The notes beneath the pieces were generated by a model that saw only the letters and a list, made by a program, of their open reading frames with translations, made no database searches and was not told the DNA's origin. Of a DNA stretch of 64,000 bases, positions 38,280-50,850 are shown in pieces; position 1 is the stretch's first letter; each line of letters starts with the position of its first letter. The stretch is taken from positions 41,751,338 to 41,815,337 of the forward strand of contig NC_087066.1 in NCBI RefSeq assembly GCF_963678635.1. The letters are read 5' to 3'. Source of the DNA: Symsagittifera roscoffensis (Eukaryota; Xenacoelomorpha; Acoela; Convolutidae). The position numbers were made by a program, and so were the translations under genes.

Positions 38280-41200
38280 TCAGTTTTCAGAAAGATATCA
38301 TTGAAGTTTGTACACAAGAGAGACAAAAAACAACATGACAATTCAAGTTGATCAATAATGTAACAATTTTTGCGGCACTGTATAAATTGCGCCCATGAGA
38401 TGTCCAACTTCAGTGATTCCCGAACCACTTCTGAGAAGTCATCGAAAAAAACTGTTTGATATGGGATCAAAACACAAAACAACCATACAATGGAAATTTG
38501 CGTTTGTTTCTAGCGCTTGCAGTTCTTTTGCTTGGAACAACTCATCTTGAAACGTACACCTTCAGGATTTTTAAAGATTTTCTGGAGAAACTGGGTTGTG
38601 ATCTGAAACAAGTTCCTGGAGTTTCGATGGATAATCTGCCAATTATCCATCGAAAGATGTAGATGTAGTAGAGAAGCAAAAAGAGAAGATATCTACGATA
38701 TCGACATTGAAGCTGGAAACTTCGTGGGAGAAATAGCTCGGAGAAGTAACGGTAAAAACGAGAGTACAGTGAAGCTTCTACGATACAACTACCACATAAT
38801 TTACTGCCCAACTTGTGCTACCGATGCCCAGCTTGTGATCATTTTTCAATCGATCTCAAAACTTCAACAAACATCTTCTACGATGCAAAGACCGAATCGA
38901 AGATATTTGCACAATAAATGTTTACACTGTAAGTGAGATTTTCTTTGAAAAACTGGAATGGTTCAATATTGATTGTACCAATGAACCAACCTATTTAAAA
39001 ACGTCGCTGTTTGTGACTTTGAATTAATTTGGATCCCTACCGAAGAAATAAAACCGACAGTAACGAAAAATTAGATCGGGAAACAAGAACTCATATCAGT
39101 TTCAATTTCATCATTTTACTGGATAATTCCAGAGATCCATAATCCCTTATTATTGACTTTTTGGCAAGTTTGTGTTAATGGCGGAAAAAAAGCGGAGATG
39201 CGATAAAAGTTTCTGGAATTTGAAAATAACATCAAAAAGTGGCTACACAAGATCCTCAGCATATTTACTGGGTTAACTGAAGAGCACGCCTTGAAAAAAC
39301 TCGGGCTTAAAATCAAACCAATAATGGGATTGGAAACCTACAACTACCTGAAATCCATCTGGGAGCAGGAACAGATGTCAACATTTTGAGATTTTCTACA
39401 GTGGTATAACAACAAAGATGTTGTTCCTACCCTCGAAGCTGTGCAGAAAATGATAGAATTTTATCATGACAAAGAGATAAACATGTTTAAGCTTGGCTGC
39501 ACACTACCTAATTTAGCAAAAATCTGTCTACACAACTCAACCAACTTTAAGTTTTACCCTCAATTGTTTTAGTAAGGAGAGCAGTAGCAAACGAAATGTT
39601 TATTCGAAAATCAAACAACTAGTGTAAATCAATCGTTGGGATTGCTGCCAGTCAACTCTATCCTTATTCCACGGGCTTGCATACGAGATCGGACTACATT
39701 GAAGAAATACAAAACTTCAAGGCAAGATAAAATGGAGTTGATATGTTTGAAAAAGTGTCAAATTTTCAAGTCATAATCACATATTCAAGTCATACTCATA
39801 TTTTCAATTCATGTCATGTTTTCAAGCAATCGAACCTAGATGTAAAATTGAGAGCTACTACAGTACAAGAACACAGAAAAAAACGATTGCTTTAGTGTTG
39901 ATGGTTATTGCAACCATTGTAAGATTCTTTTTGAAGCAATAGGCTGTTATTCCAATTTTTGCCCTTGTCAAGAAGCTAGACTAAGCTTAACTGATGATGA
40001 TGTCAATTGAGGAACAAATATAAGAGAAATGGATGTGCTACAAAAAGACTACATTCGAGAAAAAGGATACTCAATAGAAGAAATGTGGGAGTGTATTTAG
40101 TGGGGTCAAATTGAAAAGAACGTAGACGTAAAAATCAATCTAGGGCAAAACTTTCCCTTCAAAAGATTTTTGTCTTCCATCTCAATCATGCAAAACATCC
40201 AGATGAAACAATGTTCGGCTACATGTAATGTATTCTGAGTGTTTCAGATGAACTAAAAGCAAAGTTCTCCAATTTGCTGCCTATTTTCAAAAACATCAAT
40301 GTCACCAGAAAAGATATTGTGGATTACACGAAGACATATGCGGAGGAAAACAATTTGATAAAACAACCGCAACAAATGTTGACATCGAGCTTCAATTCAA
40401 TCAACGGAACACTTATAACACCACTTTTCAACTTTTACTTGAATCTTGTACTACAGTGTACAAAAATTCATCGATTTGTACACTATACACCGCGTAATTT
40501 TTTCAACAGTTTTGTTCAGTCTGTTGTTGATGCTAGGTGTGCCGAAGATGAAAATACACTATCTGGTGTGGTTAACAATAAAATGAAGCTGCTAGGAAAT
40601 AGTTCTTATGGCTATCAAACAATGACCAGATTCAAATACATAATGACAAAATATCTTGGAGCCGGAAAAACGCAAAAAACTACCAGTAACCGGCTCTTCA
40701 AGGGACTAAATTTTGTAGCTGAAGTCTTGTTTGAAGTGGAGCATGTTAAATCTGTTAAAGAGCATCGTGAAGCAATTATAGTAGGGTTCTTTAAACTACA
40801 GTGTGCCCAAATGAGAATGTTTGAGCTGTATCATAATTTTTTTGATAAGTTTTGAGACATCAACAAATTTGAAGAACTCAAATTGGATAATGATTCTCTC
40901 TATTTGGCTTTGGGAGAAGAAGAATTGTATAAAAATATTCTTCCCAGCGAGAGGGCAGTATGGAACAAAAAGCGAATCAAGGATTGTCGAGACGATTTTA
41001 GAGCAGATAAGATAATTAATTTTTTTACTTGCTGTTCTAAAATTTTGGAAAAAGGAAAAGGGTAGCGGAGTTGTTCAAGAAGGTGTTCAAATGTACTGAA
41101 ATGTTGTGCCTGTGTAGTAAATTTTATTGCTGTAACGATAGAAAAAGCCGAAAGTATAAGTTTTGCAGTGAAGGACCGAACAAACGCACATTGGAAGACT

Positions 41201-41400
41201 CTCGAGATAGCCCGATGGCAAAGTATCGACAAGTAGTGGATGATGCAGTGACATTTAAGTCAAGTAATAGAGGATTGAAAAAGTTTAACCTTGAAGTTGC
41301 AATTTATGAACAAACTAAAAAAAGACGGAGCTATTTTTAACCTAAAAGGGAACCTAATGATGGACTACATACTAAACCAACCTATAAATTTGTAAAAGAT
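38280..41400 (+). pseudogene. Polinton/Maverick-type protein-primed DNA polymerase B, degraded
   Basis: Pieces in changing frames follow the order of a B-family, protein-primed polymerase. N-terminal part: 38456-38936, interrupted. Linker: 39300-39560. Palm region: 40274-40855, with LLGNSSYGY (about 40588-40614) in place of the family's K-x-x-x-N-S-x-Y-G motif. Catalytic DxDS box: 40886-40897, reading D-N-D-S, both metal-binding Asp kept. C-terminal part to about 41400, including a TEMLCLCSKFYCC Cys-rich stretch (near 41095) and SNRGLKKFN. At least four frame breaks and several stops divide it. This enzyme copies the element's own DNA; the copy is non-functional but is the clearest identification in the fossil. 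Confidence 0.8.
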
Positions 41401-41633
41401 TATGTAGTAAAGTTATATAAGATGCTGTAATCTAATACATTTTCCGAATACTCGAGCTTCTTATTACTCGACTGTATGGGCCCAAGGCTGTTCTGTTGGA
41501 AGATTTGGGGTTATTTGCTGGGAAGTGAATTGAGGTGATGGTGGGGGGGGCAACTTTGTGTTGTAATATGGGAAAGACCTAGAGGTATTGATGTTGGTGA
41601 TGAGGAAATATTGAATTGAACTCTTGTTGTTGT

Positions 41634-41890
41634 TAGATTTCTATTGCGTCGGTGGTGAATGATTTGTCTATTGTGGTTGCTAGGTTTTGATTTTGGCTCA
41701 ACAGTCTTGTTCTGTTAAGCTCTGATTGTATTGAGGGGTAAATGTTATATAATGGTTCGTATTGTGTTTCACTTAAGGGTGCATGACGGATGGCTGATAT
41801 CAATGGTTTTGATAATGATGCGTATCTTTCTTCAAAGGTGTAGGAATTTTCTACAAATTTTATACGAGCAGATGATTGGGGTTGATTTGT
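41634..41890 (-). other. Unassigned open frame next to the polymerase fossil
   Basis: On the minus strand an 80-odd-codon stretch is open between stops near 41891 and 41634, without a clear ATG, with a Ser/Leu/Thr/Asn-rich and plausible protein-like composition. It may be another fragment of the Polinton-like element or a gag-like remnant. No function is suggested. Confidence 0.2.
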
Positions 41891-41936
41891 TTAACTAGGT
41901 GAAGGTGTTGTTTGGGGGTCTTGGGGAGGGCTGCTA

Positions 41937-42009
41937 GGTTAAAACCCAAGCGCTGGTACATTAATTATTTTTTTTCGGCCTTTCTTTTTAAAGCTGCGCT
42001 TGGGTTAAC
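41937..42009. repeat. Short inverted repeat (hairpin), 73 bp
   Basis: GGTTAAAACCCAAGCGC at the left pairs with GCGCTTGGGTTAAC at the right (one 2-base bulge), around a T-rich loop of about 40 bases. It could be a tiny MITE or a remnant of one. Confidence 0.5.
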
Positions 42010-42571
42010 AATTTATGTTTTTTATTCAGAAAATTTTTAGAATCTTAAACATTGCTTTATCGGCAAAATCGTGGGTCAAAAATTGTTTAAAAATTTTCCT
42101 CGAAACGTACTATTTTACCATGTGAAACCTATAACCTTAATACATGGGAATCTATTCTTTATTTTAATACATAGTGTGAGGACCGGATAGTCTACAGCCT
42201 ACGTTAAAACAAGAGGGTCTTCACCCCCTCTCCCCCGGCAATTTGAACCCAATATATACTACTGCACTGATTCGTATCTCCTTCGTAACTTTGAGAGCGA
42301 CCAATGATTGAATAAAAAGACAAGTTCATAAGGAAGATCCCTTGTTTAGGAAAATAGCACTAGCCTTGAAATGGCTAGCTGGAACGTTCTTAGGTGCACA
42401 AACTAAGCTCTTATAAAGTAGTGAGTCTAGCCAAACTAGAACATCAATATTTTCGGTTAAAGAAGGTGGATCTTTTCGCTTGTTCGTGATGAAGGGTTCC
42501 ATTTGTTTCTATCGATGCGATTTTAAGGATACAAAATTTTGGTGCTTGTGGTGATTAGAATGATGATGATA

Positions 42572-42970
42572 CAGTGCTAATTTAAATTAACCGGACAAAA
42601 CGCGTTAAACTTGAAATTTAAAATCCGTTTTTCTCAAAATGGGTTGTGTTTTGGTGAAAATTTATGAAAACAACACTTGCTTAAAATTTTAGCAGAATTA
42701 ATATGGTGTAATTTGTTTTGCGAACTTCGGGCCCGAAATTTTACCCCAAAAATGATTTATTTTGGCTTTTCTTAGTTAACCAAAAATTACGCCGAAAAAC
42801 ACAGTCGATCCCAGACATTATTATATCATAGTGAGCCCCTTACGTAGCCCAACAAACCTAACTTAGTTTTGTCTTCATAAGTTTTCACCTCAACTCAACC
42901 CAGTTTGAGAAAAACGGGTTTTAAATTTCAAGTTTAACGCGTTTTGTCCGGTTGATTTAAATCAGCACTG
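42572..42970. mobile_element. Tc1/mariner-type MITE flanked by TA
   Basis: A 399-bp element with terminal inverted repeats of about 75 bp, beginning CAGTGCTAATTTAAATTAAC and ending with the complement, GTTGATTTAAATCAGCACTG. Both ends abut TA (42570-42571 and 42971-42972), the target duplicated by Tc1/mariner transposases. The repeats differ at only a handful of positions. It encodes no transposase. Confidence 0.85.
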
Positions 42971-42972
42971 TA

Positions 42973-45900
42973 TTGATTTTGTCATTTTTGTGTTGACTGG
43001 GCTCAAAGATGAGGACTGATTTCGAAAAAAGTTGCATTTCATTCAGACGCGGTTTATGGCACTTATTTACAACATGGAGCAACAAACACAATAACAGACG
43101 CTTTGAATAACAGATGATGTTCAACTTTTCTCTTCAATAAATTATAACTAAAACAAATCAATTTGGCTTCACCGTTATTGGCTGGAGTCACCTTGCAATT
43201 TTTTTTCACATTTTTTTCTACGAAGAGCCTAAAAAGTTAGTTATTATACATTTGTGCTTAAGTTTGATGATTGAACTGAACATTAAAGTCGATTCTAGGT
43301 TTATCTCGCGAGAGGGTATTTGTTTAGGAAAAATCAAAAATTATTGAAAAACATTCAAATTTTTTAAACCTATTTACAGATGACTAAAATCAATTTTTTT
43401 TTCAAACAGACTTTAAATTCCGTTATCTGGAATGTTTCTACATTTTTAAAAACTTTGAACTTTGACGTAAAATTCGTTTTTTTTTGCTCGCACTCCTTCC
43501 CCGGGTTGACCAAAATTTCTTATCATACAATTTCCAGAAATGAGAAACTTTTTGTCGTACAATTTCATACAATTCCATACGTACAGCAAATTGTAAAAAT
43601 CTTTATGACAAGTTTTTTTCCATATATGAAAATTGTATGATACGTGTTTTTGCATAAACCAAAAAGTTGATTTTTTATTTCTTAATTTAGTTTATAAAAA
43701 TTTTTGGGTAGTCTTTATGACCGAATGCAAGTACGTAAAGTAATAAACTTTTATATTTTGGCAAATTTTTTCAGCATTGACTATTTTATAAATTTTGAAA
43801 TTATTAGACATTGATCAAGGCATAAACAACCACACATACAAAAAAAATTTCAGCGTTTTCAAAAAACTTTATAAAGGGAAAGGAAAAAAAATCAACATTA
43901 GTGGATCCAGGACTACGTTATGCACACAAAAAAAAGAAATTTTGCTTGCAATTTTTTTGGAAAATGATTGTTTTCGAGCAAAATTCAATTTGCGTTTAAA
44001 AAAAAATTGGGGAAATTTCGAGGTTACTTGGAAAAAGTTTGTGTCGCCCTCAAAAAATGGTATTCATACAATTTCCATATATGAGAATTGTATAATAAGC
44101 ATTTTATTTTTCAGAAAACAAAAACATCGGTTTTCATCACCAGACAGTTTTTTTATAATCAAACAGCCGCAGAAACTAGTTTATATCTTTTTTCAATCAT
44201 TTTTCGAAAATTTATGAAAATTATATGACAAACATTTTTCCTCACACTTGGTATATATAATTGTATGATAAGTATTTTAGGTATATGGAGGTCAACCCGT
44301 CCTACAAGTTTGGCAATGGTTGGCACCAAAAGTGCCTGTGTAATACTTCTACATTAATTTTGATTAATTTCTCTAATTTATTGTTTTCAATTTTTTCATT
44401 GTTACTCTTGTTGAAATTATGAGTCAATGCAAAAAGGCTTAAGAAAATGTTCCGATCTAGGAAGTGAGTAGCTGCATTATTTTCAAACAATTTTTTTGGA
44501 TTTTCGTAAAGAAAAAACTGGGTTAAACCGTTGCTGGATCAACGGTAATCACCTTTAAACTTTAAACTGGCACTGACGACGTCTCATTCAAGGATGTCAC
44601 TCTTTATAATTGCAGTGGTTTAGCGCTTAATTTTGTCTTGATTTCAATCATATGAGAGGCGCAAGATTTTTACTTGCTTGCGACAGGGTAACTAATACTA
44701 GCGCAGTCTTTACTTTTTTTCTTTAGAAAAACTGGTGTCGTTCAAATACACTGACATTTTTTTTCAATTATGCAGTCACTTTGCTCTTGTTGGGTTCACA
44801 AGGAATATCAATAATTAAGATCTTTTGGTCAAAAATAAATTGAAAAGTCAATAAAACCTCGAACTGTTTGAAAATTATTCATTGTGAATTTTAGTAAAAA
44901 AGCAAAAGTTCGCAAAATAGCAACATTTGCTGCAAAAAATCCATGTATACAAGTTGATAGTTACTAGTGAATTTTAAAATGTTTGGTCAAGAGAGTTAAC
45001 TAATCAGCAAAGTGTTTTATTAGTCCAAACTTTTCTTAGAGTTGTTTTCTTTTCAGATTTGGTATTAGAAACTGCTCGCAACATCGTTCCAGTTTTTGGT
45101 GACAGTTTGGCGAAGTTCTGAACATTTTTTTGTGTTCTAATAAGTTTAACTATGATTACTGAAGCGTACGCTGAATTAATTTAAGCGTGATGATTTATCG
45201 TACAGTCAAAAACCATTTCACACTGATTTTAAACGAGCTAATTGGTCAAATTTTTTCATATATGGCTGAAGTTATTAGCAACTTTTATTATGTTTTTGCA
45301 TATAAGGCCGAAGTTTATGATTGTTCCTAAAATATTTTGGCCTTTGGAGAAGAAAAAACATAATTGAAATATTGCACTAGAAAAAAATTCTGCCCACATT
45401 TATTTAAGACCACTTGATGAAAATCTGGAAAGTTTAACAAGGGTAACCGGTTACTGTGCAAATAGCACAGAGTTTTCCGACCGTAGTCTTTAAAAAAATT
45501 ACAAGAAAAAGCTTTTCATAGTAGTTTTTCTGCTGATTAAAAGTCCGAAGTAAAACTAAATTAGGCATATTTGACATTCATAGTAGTGAAGGCAGTTCAA
45601 ACACAGCCATTTTTTTTCGAAAACTCACTCGAAAAACAACAAAAACAAAAACTCAAAATATTTCAAAAATTTTTTTTCGAATTTTTTTGCAGAACATTTT
45701 TCAATGTTTATTTGAAGTTTCTAGTTCCAAGATGGAGCTACAAAACTCCAAAAACTAAATTAAATTTTTAGGGCTGAAAATTCAAATTTCTCCCAATTAA
45801 GCTGTTGTAAGCCTGTTCGCATGTTTATTCGCTCGAATTAGAACGAAAAATCAAAATTTTCAAACTAGTTTTTCTCAACACTGGGAACTTTGTATTAAAA

Positions 45901-46150
45901 AAAATTTAAATTACGTTCGAATCACGACTAAAAGGGCTTTAGTATGATATAATACTCAACACAGTACGATGACTAATTGTGGTAGCTGGTTTTGCGTGGA
46001 TTACAAAAAGAAAAAAAAGTAAAACACACCCGAAAACAAATTTCCTCCTAATTTTCAATGGTTGGAAAAAAATACGAAAAAAACTTACGAGAAATTATAA
46101 AAAAAATTGTTTAATATGGACACACGTGACATTTAATTGGATTGTTCGAT
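42973..46150. other. Noncoding stretch with scattered inverted motifs
   Basis: No gene is seen. The motif ATTGTATGATAAG (and its complement CTTATCATACAAT) recurs with its partner CCATATATGA at about 43515-43640, 44065-44105 and 44215-44280, often facing each other. The remainder is AT-rich sequence with short low-complexity frames only. Confidence 0.45.
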
Positions 46151-46159
46151 TGTTCGATT

Positions 46160-46646
46160 GACCCAAAATTTGCCTTCGTCGCCAAATTATTCCAATTTTG
46201 AGGAGGGAGCGCGCGCCAAAAAAACCGCGGTTTTTTGGTCAAAATTTTACGCCTTATTTCACCAGTTTTTTTTTCAAAAATTTGCCTGCGGCCCAGAAAG
46301 TATTAGTCAAAATGGGGTTTTTACAGTGATTTGGGGGATCTCAAAAAATCAACATTTTGGTCCCCGTCGACCTAAAAAAAGTCCACAAAATGTTTGAATT
46401 TTTTTTTTGAAAATCTCCCTGCCCCTTTTTGAAAAAAGAGGCCAGGCCAAAATAGCCGTTTATGGGCATTTTTTAGAAAATGTTTACCAAAAGTTACCTT
46501 TTTTTAGACATATAAAATTAGTATAATCAATTACTTTAAAAGGAACTTTTTTTTGGGTCGTTCGGCCAAAAATGTATGACGTAAGCTAGTACCAAAAAAG
46601 GCACTTAGAGGGTCGGATCACCGAGGGGTCCTGAATCCGCTTCTAG
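46160..46646. mobile_element. hAT-like non-autonomous element R1, left-truncated copy
   Basis: This matches 48460-48948 at high identity: 'ccttcgtcgccaaattatt', 'accgcggttttttggtc', 'cccgtcgacctaaa', and the end 'ctgaatccgcttctag'. The left ~140 bp of the element, present in the next copy, is missing here. It contains the CG-rich phrase and GTCGACC palindrome also seen in the MITE at 14454-14836. Confidence 0.65.
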
Positions 46647-47498
46647 CTTCTGCCCCTATCACAACGAAAAAAAAACAAGTTTTTGTTATTTTTTGTTACA
46701 TTTTAACTTTTAGAATTTTTTCATGATTTTACATGTGAAGAAGCTGATGTTTTTCTGTGATCTCTAGTTTGGAAAAACATATTCACTTCGCGTAACCGGA
46801 TGTCTCAGATTGATAGATCGATCGAACGGGTTAAATAATAACTCCAACAGCGTTTTTTATCAGTGCAAAATTGGCTGACTTTGTAGCTTGACGCTCTGTG
46901 AGTTTTAAACGCTGAACTATGATTTGGCCGACAAACTAATTAAATTGTCCTTCCTGTTTGAATTTCATAATTTTTTTACCATCATTTATGATAATCAATG
47001 TTGATGAAAATTGATAATAGTAGCCTTTTCGTCTTATTTGCTGGGCTGATGTTTGACTGGAAAAAAGCTATCACAAAACCTAGGGGCATATTACTGGTTC
47101 AAGCAAAGCAAAATTTCCTATTTGAGTTTTTCAATTATTTGTTGATTCGCTCAAATGGTTGGTGCGCATAATAGCGTTTGAAGTGAACCACCAGTGTTAG
47201 ATAAAAAATTTAAGTTCGGGTGGGCTTAGGCATAAAAACTGATACTAAAACTTTGGCTGTAATGAAATTAAGTTTATCTAAGTTCCATTTCTCACCTTTT
47301 CAATGCCTATCGAACAATCGGTAATTTGAAAAAAACTATACGTAACTTCTTTTGAAAGAAAATTTGTTTCGTAAGCTCTGAGGAAAAGAAAAACGATGGA
47401 GTGCTCACAAGTGACTTCAATTGAAAACATGTTATTTCAAACGAATAAGAACAGAATATAATATACAAAATCAACGGTTTTTATGCAACATCCATTGT

Positions 47499-48220
47499 TC
47501 ATATTTTATTCCTGGCCAAACAATCCGGGATATAAGTCATCGTATGATTCAACCAACCAACACATTTCTTTGGGGTAATCTCACAACTTATTCGTTCCAC
47601 AATAGATTTGACATGAATGAAACGGTAATCCTGAAGCGTTTGTCCTGGCTCCTTCAAGGCATCAGCGTTGATGAACAAACCCATCTCCTCTTGCATTTTT
47701 CGTTTCATAGCCGCATTCCAGCACGAAATTGCAGCTTCAACCAAAATTAGTAATGGGCTGTACTTTGGGAGCCTCTTCAGAGGGAATATTCCACTAAGGT
47801 CCATATATTCGATTCCTCTGTGCCCGGGAGCATTGTCAAATATACAAAATCCATCAGCATCGTTCCCTTTGTCAAGGATAATGTTTCCACATAGAACTTC
47901 GAGAAAATTTTTAAAATTTCTGTCTTCATTCCTCCTTGAATTACCTGATAATGCAAAAGGACTGCCGTGGAAACTACGCAACAGATTATAACATTGGGTC
48001 CTTTTTGAGCACTGACCTTTCTATAAGCTCTTTCACCCTTAGCAGATTGCCCTTTAGTACGCCGCATGTGGATTTTTACACCAAGTTCATCCACAAAGTT
48101 TTTTCGCGAACTTATGACGTCAAGGCTCATGGTCCACAATGCATAGTTGTAAAGATCTTCTATATTTTCTTCGCTGTTACGCTCTGCAGAACCCTTTCTC
48201 GCAATCTTGAAAGTGATCAT
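47499..48220 (-). pseudogene. Tc1/mariner/IS630-like DDE transposase fossil, copy 1
   Basis: Two overlapping minus-strand frames make one transposase split by a frameshift near 47930. The N-terminal frame (to 48220) carries a NFVDELG stretch with the first catalytic Asp, then a GQSAKGERA stretch typical of the family. The second frame carries CIFDNAPGH (second Asp) and LPKYSPLLILVEAA (third acidic residue, Glu). All three catalytic acids are kept, but they cannot be read in one frame. The DNA-binding N terminus is missing, because an R1 element begins about 100 bp upstream. Family from motif spacing; subgroup unknown. Confidence 0.75.
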
Positions 48221-48319
48221 TCTCCCTTCTAATGCTTTTGATAGTGCTTGTTGGGTACAAATGCTGGCTTTTTATTTCACCAAGGTGGTTTTTCTAGTTC
48301 TCATAAAATACTATAAAAC

Positions 48320-48948
48320 CACCAGCGGATTTAGGGGGGGGGCAAGTTGCTGGAGGCAGACTCCCCCCCCCACGGGGATTCGACCCCCTACCGATCCAAA
48401 TTTTTTTGTACTGTCAAACTCCCTTTGTACTATTTTAAAAAATCTCTTTTTGGTTGACTGACCCTAAAATTTTCCTTCGTCGCCAAATTATTCCAATTTT
48501 GAGGGGGGAGCGCAGGCCGAAAAAACCGCGGTTTTTTGGTCAAAATTTTACGCCTTATTTCACCAGTTTTTTTTCAAAAATTTGCCTGCGGCCCAGGAAA
48601 TATTAGTCAAAATGGGGTTTTTTTATAGTGATTTGGGGGATCTCAAAAAATCAACATTTTGGTCCCCGTCGACCTAAAAAAAGTCCACAAAATGTTTGAA
48701 TTTTTTTTTTGAAAATCTCCCTGCCCTTTTTTGAAAAAAGAGGCCAGGCCAAAATAGCCGTATATGGGCATTTTTTAGAAAATGTTTACCAAAAGTTACC
48801 TTTTTTTAGACATATAAAATTAGTATAATCAATTACTTTAAAACGAACTTTTTTTTGGGTTGGTCGGCCAAAAATGTGTGAAGTAAGCTAGTACCAAAAA
48901 AGGCACTTAGAGGGTCGGATCACCGAGGGGTCCTGAATCCGCTTCTAG
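48320..48948. mobile_element. hAT-like non-autonomous element R1, most complete copy
   Basis: The element starts CACCAGCGGATTTAGG, followed by a G run and a C run, and ends CTGAATCCGCTTCTAG; the ends share AGCGGATTYAGG as an inverted repeat, similar to the ends of the MITE at 14454. I find no target duplication. A further copy starts at about 50950 and is cut by the gap. It has no coding capacity. Confidence 0.6.
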
Positions 48949-50128
48949 CTTCTGCCCCTATCACAACGAAAAAAAACAAGTTTTTGTTATTTTTTGTTAC
49001 ATTTTAACTTATAGAATTTTTTCATGATTTTACATGTGAAGAAGCTGATGTTTTTCTGTGATCTCTAGTTTGGAAAAACATCTTCACTTCGCGGAACCGG
49101 ATGTCTCAGATTGACAGATCGATCGAACGGGTTAAATAATATCTCCAACAGCGTTTTTTATCAGTGCAAAATTGGCTGACTTTGTAGCTTGACGCTCTGT
49201 GATTTTTAAACGCTGAACTACGATTTGGCCGACAAACTAATTAAATTCTCCTTCCTGTTTGAATTTCATATTTTTTTTACCATCATTTATGATGATCAAT
49301 GTTGGTGAAAATTGATATAGTAGGCTTTTCGGCTTATTTGCTGGGCTGATGTTTGACTTGAAAAAAGCGGTAAGAAAACCTAGGGGCAAATTACTGGTTC
49401 AAGCAAAGCAAAATTTTCTTGATTTTAGGTTAAGAAAGATTGATAGATCGATCGAACGGGTTAAATAATAACTCCAACAGCGTTTTTTATCAGTGCAAAA
49501 TTGGCTGACTTTGTAGCTTGACGCTCTGTGAGTTTTAAACGCTGAACTATGATTTGGCCGACAAACTAATTAAATTGTCCTTCCTGTTTGAATTTCATAA
49601 TTTTTTTACCATCATTTATGATAATCAATGTTGATGAAAATTGATAATAGTAGCCTTTTCGTCTTATTTGCTGGGCTGATGTTTGACTGGAAAAAAGCTA
49701 TCACAAAACCTAGGGGCATATTACTGGTTCAAGCAAAGCAAAATTTCCTATTTGAGTTTTTCAATTATTTGTTGATTCGCTCAAATGGTTGGTGCGCATA
49801 ATAGCGTTTGAAGTGAACCACCAGTGTTAGATAAAAAATTTAAGTTCGGGTGGGCTTAGGCATAAAAACTGATACTAAAACTTTGGCTGTAATGAAATTA
49901 AGTTTATCTAAGTTCCATTTCTCACCTTTTCAATGCCTATCGAACAATCGGTAATTTGAAAAAAACTATACGTAACTTCTTTTGAAAGAAAATTTGTTTC
50001 GTAAGCTCTGAGGAAAAGAAAAACGATGGAGTGCTCACAAGTGACTTCAATTGAAAACATGTTATTTCAAACGAATAAGAACAGAATATAATATACAAAA
50101 TCAACGGTTTTTATGCAACATCCATTGT

Positions 50129-50850
50129 TCATATTTTATTCCTGGCCAAACAATCCGGGATATAAGTCATCGTATGATTCAACCAACCAACACATTTCTT
50201 TGGGGTAATCTCACAACTTATTCGTTCCACAATAGATTTGACATGAATGAAACGGTAATCCTGAAGCGTTTGTCCTGGCTCCTTCAAGGCATCAGCGTTG
50301 ATGAACAAACCCATCTCCTCTTGCATTTTTCGTTTCATAGCCGCATTCCAGCACGAAATTGCAGCTTCAACCAAAATTAGTAATGGGCTGTACTTTGGGA
50401 GCCTCTTCAGAGGGAATATTCCACTAAGGTCCATATATTCGATTCCTCTGTGCCCGGGAGCATTGTCAAATATACAAAATCCATCAGCATCGTTCCCTTT
50501 GTCAAGGATAATGTTTCCACATAGAACTTCGAGAAAATTTTTAAAATTTCTGTCTTCATTCCTCCTTGAATTACCTGATAATGCAAAAGGACTGCCGTGG
50601 AAACTACGCAACAGATTATAACATTGGGTCCTTTTTGAGCACTGACCTTTCTATAAGCTCTTTCACCCTTAGCAGATTGCCCTTTAGTACGCCGCATGTG
50701 GATTTTTACACCAAGTTCATCCACAAAGTTTTTTCGCGAACTTATGACGTCAAGGCTCATGGTCCACAATGCATAGTTGTAAAGATCTTCTATATTTTCT
50801 TCGCTGTTACGCTCTGCAGAACCCTTTCTCGCAATCTTGAAAGTGATCAT
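50129..50850 (-). pseudogene. Tc1/mariner/IS630-like DDE transposase fossil, copy 2
   Basis: It is identical at the protein level to the fossil at 47499-48220, with the same frameshift position, as expected from the 2630-bp duplication. It was therefore already broken when copied. Confidence 0.75.

Noticed and set aside
47421-48232. Plus-strand frames of 98-109 residues over the transposase, repeated at 50051-50862
   Set aside because: They are antisense to the transposase fossil, whose DDE motifs are clear on the minus strand.
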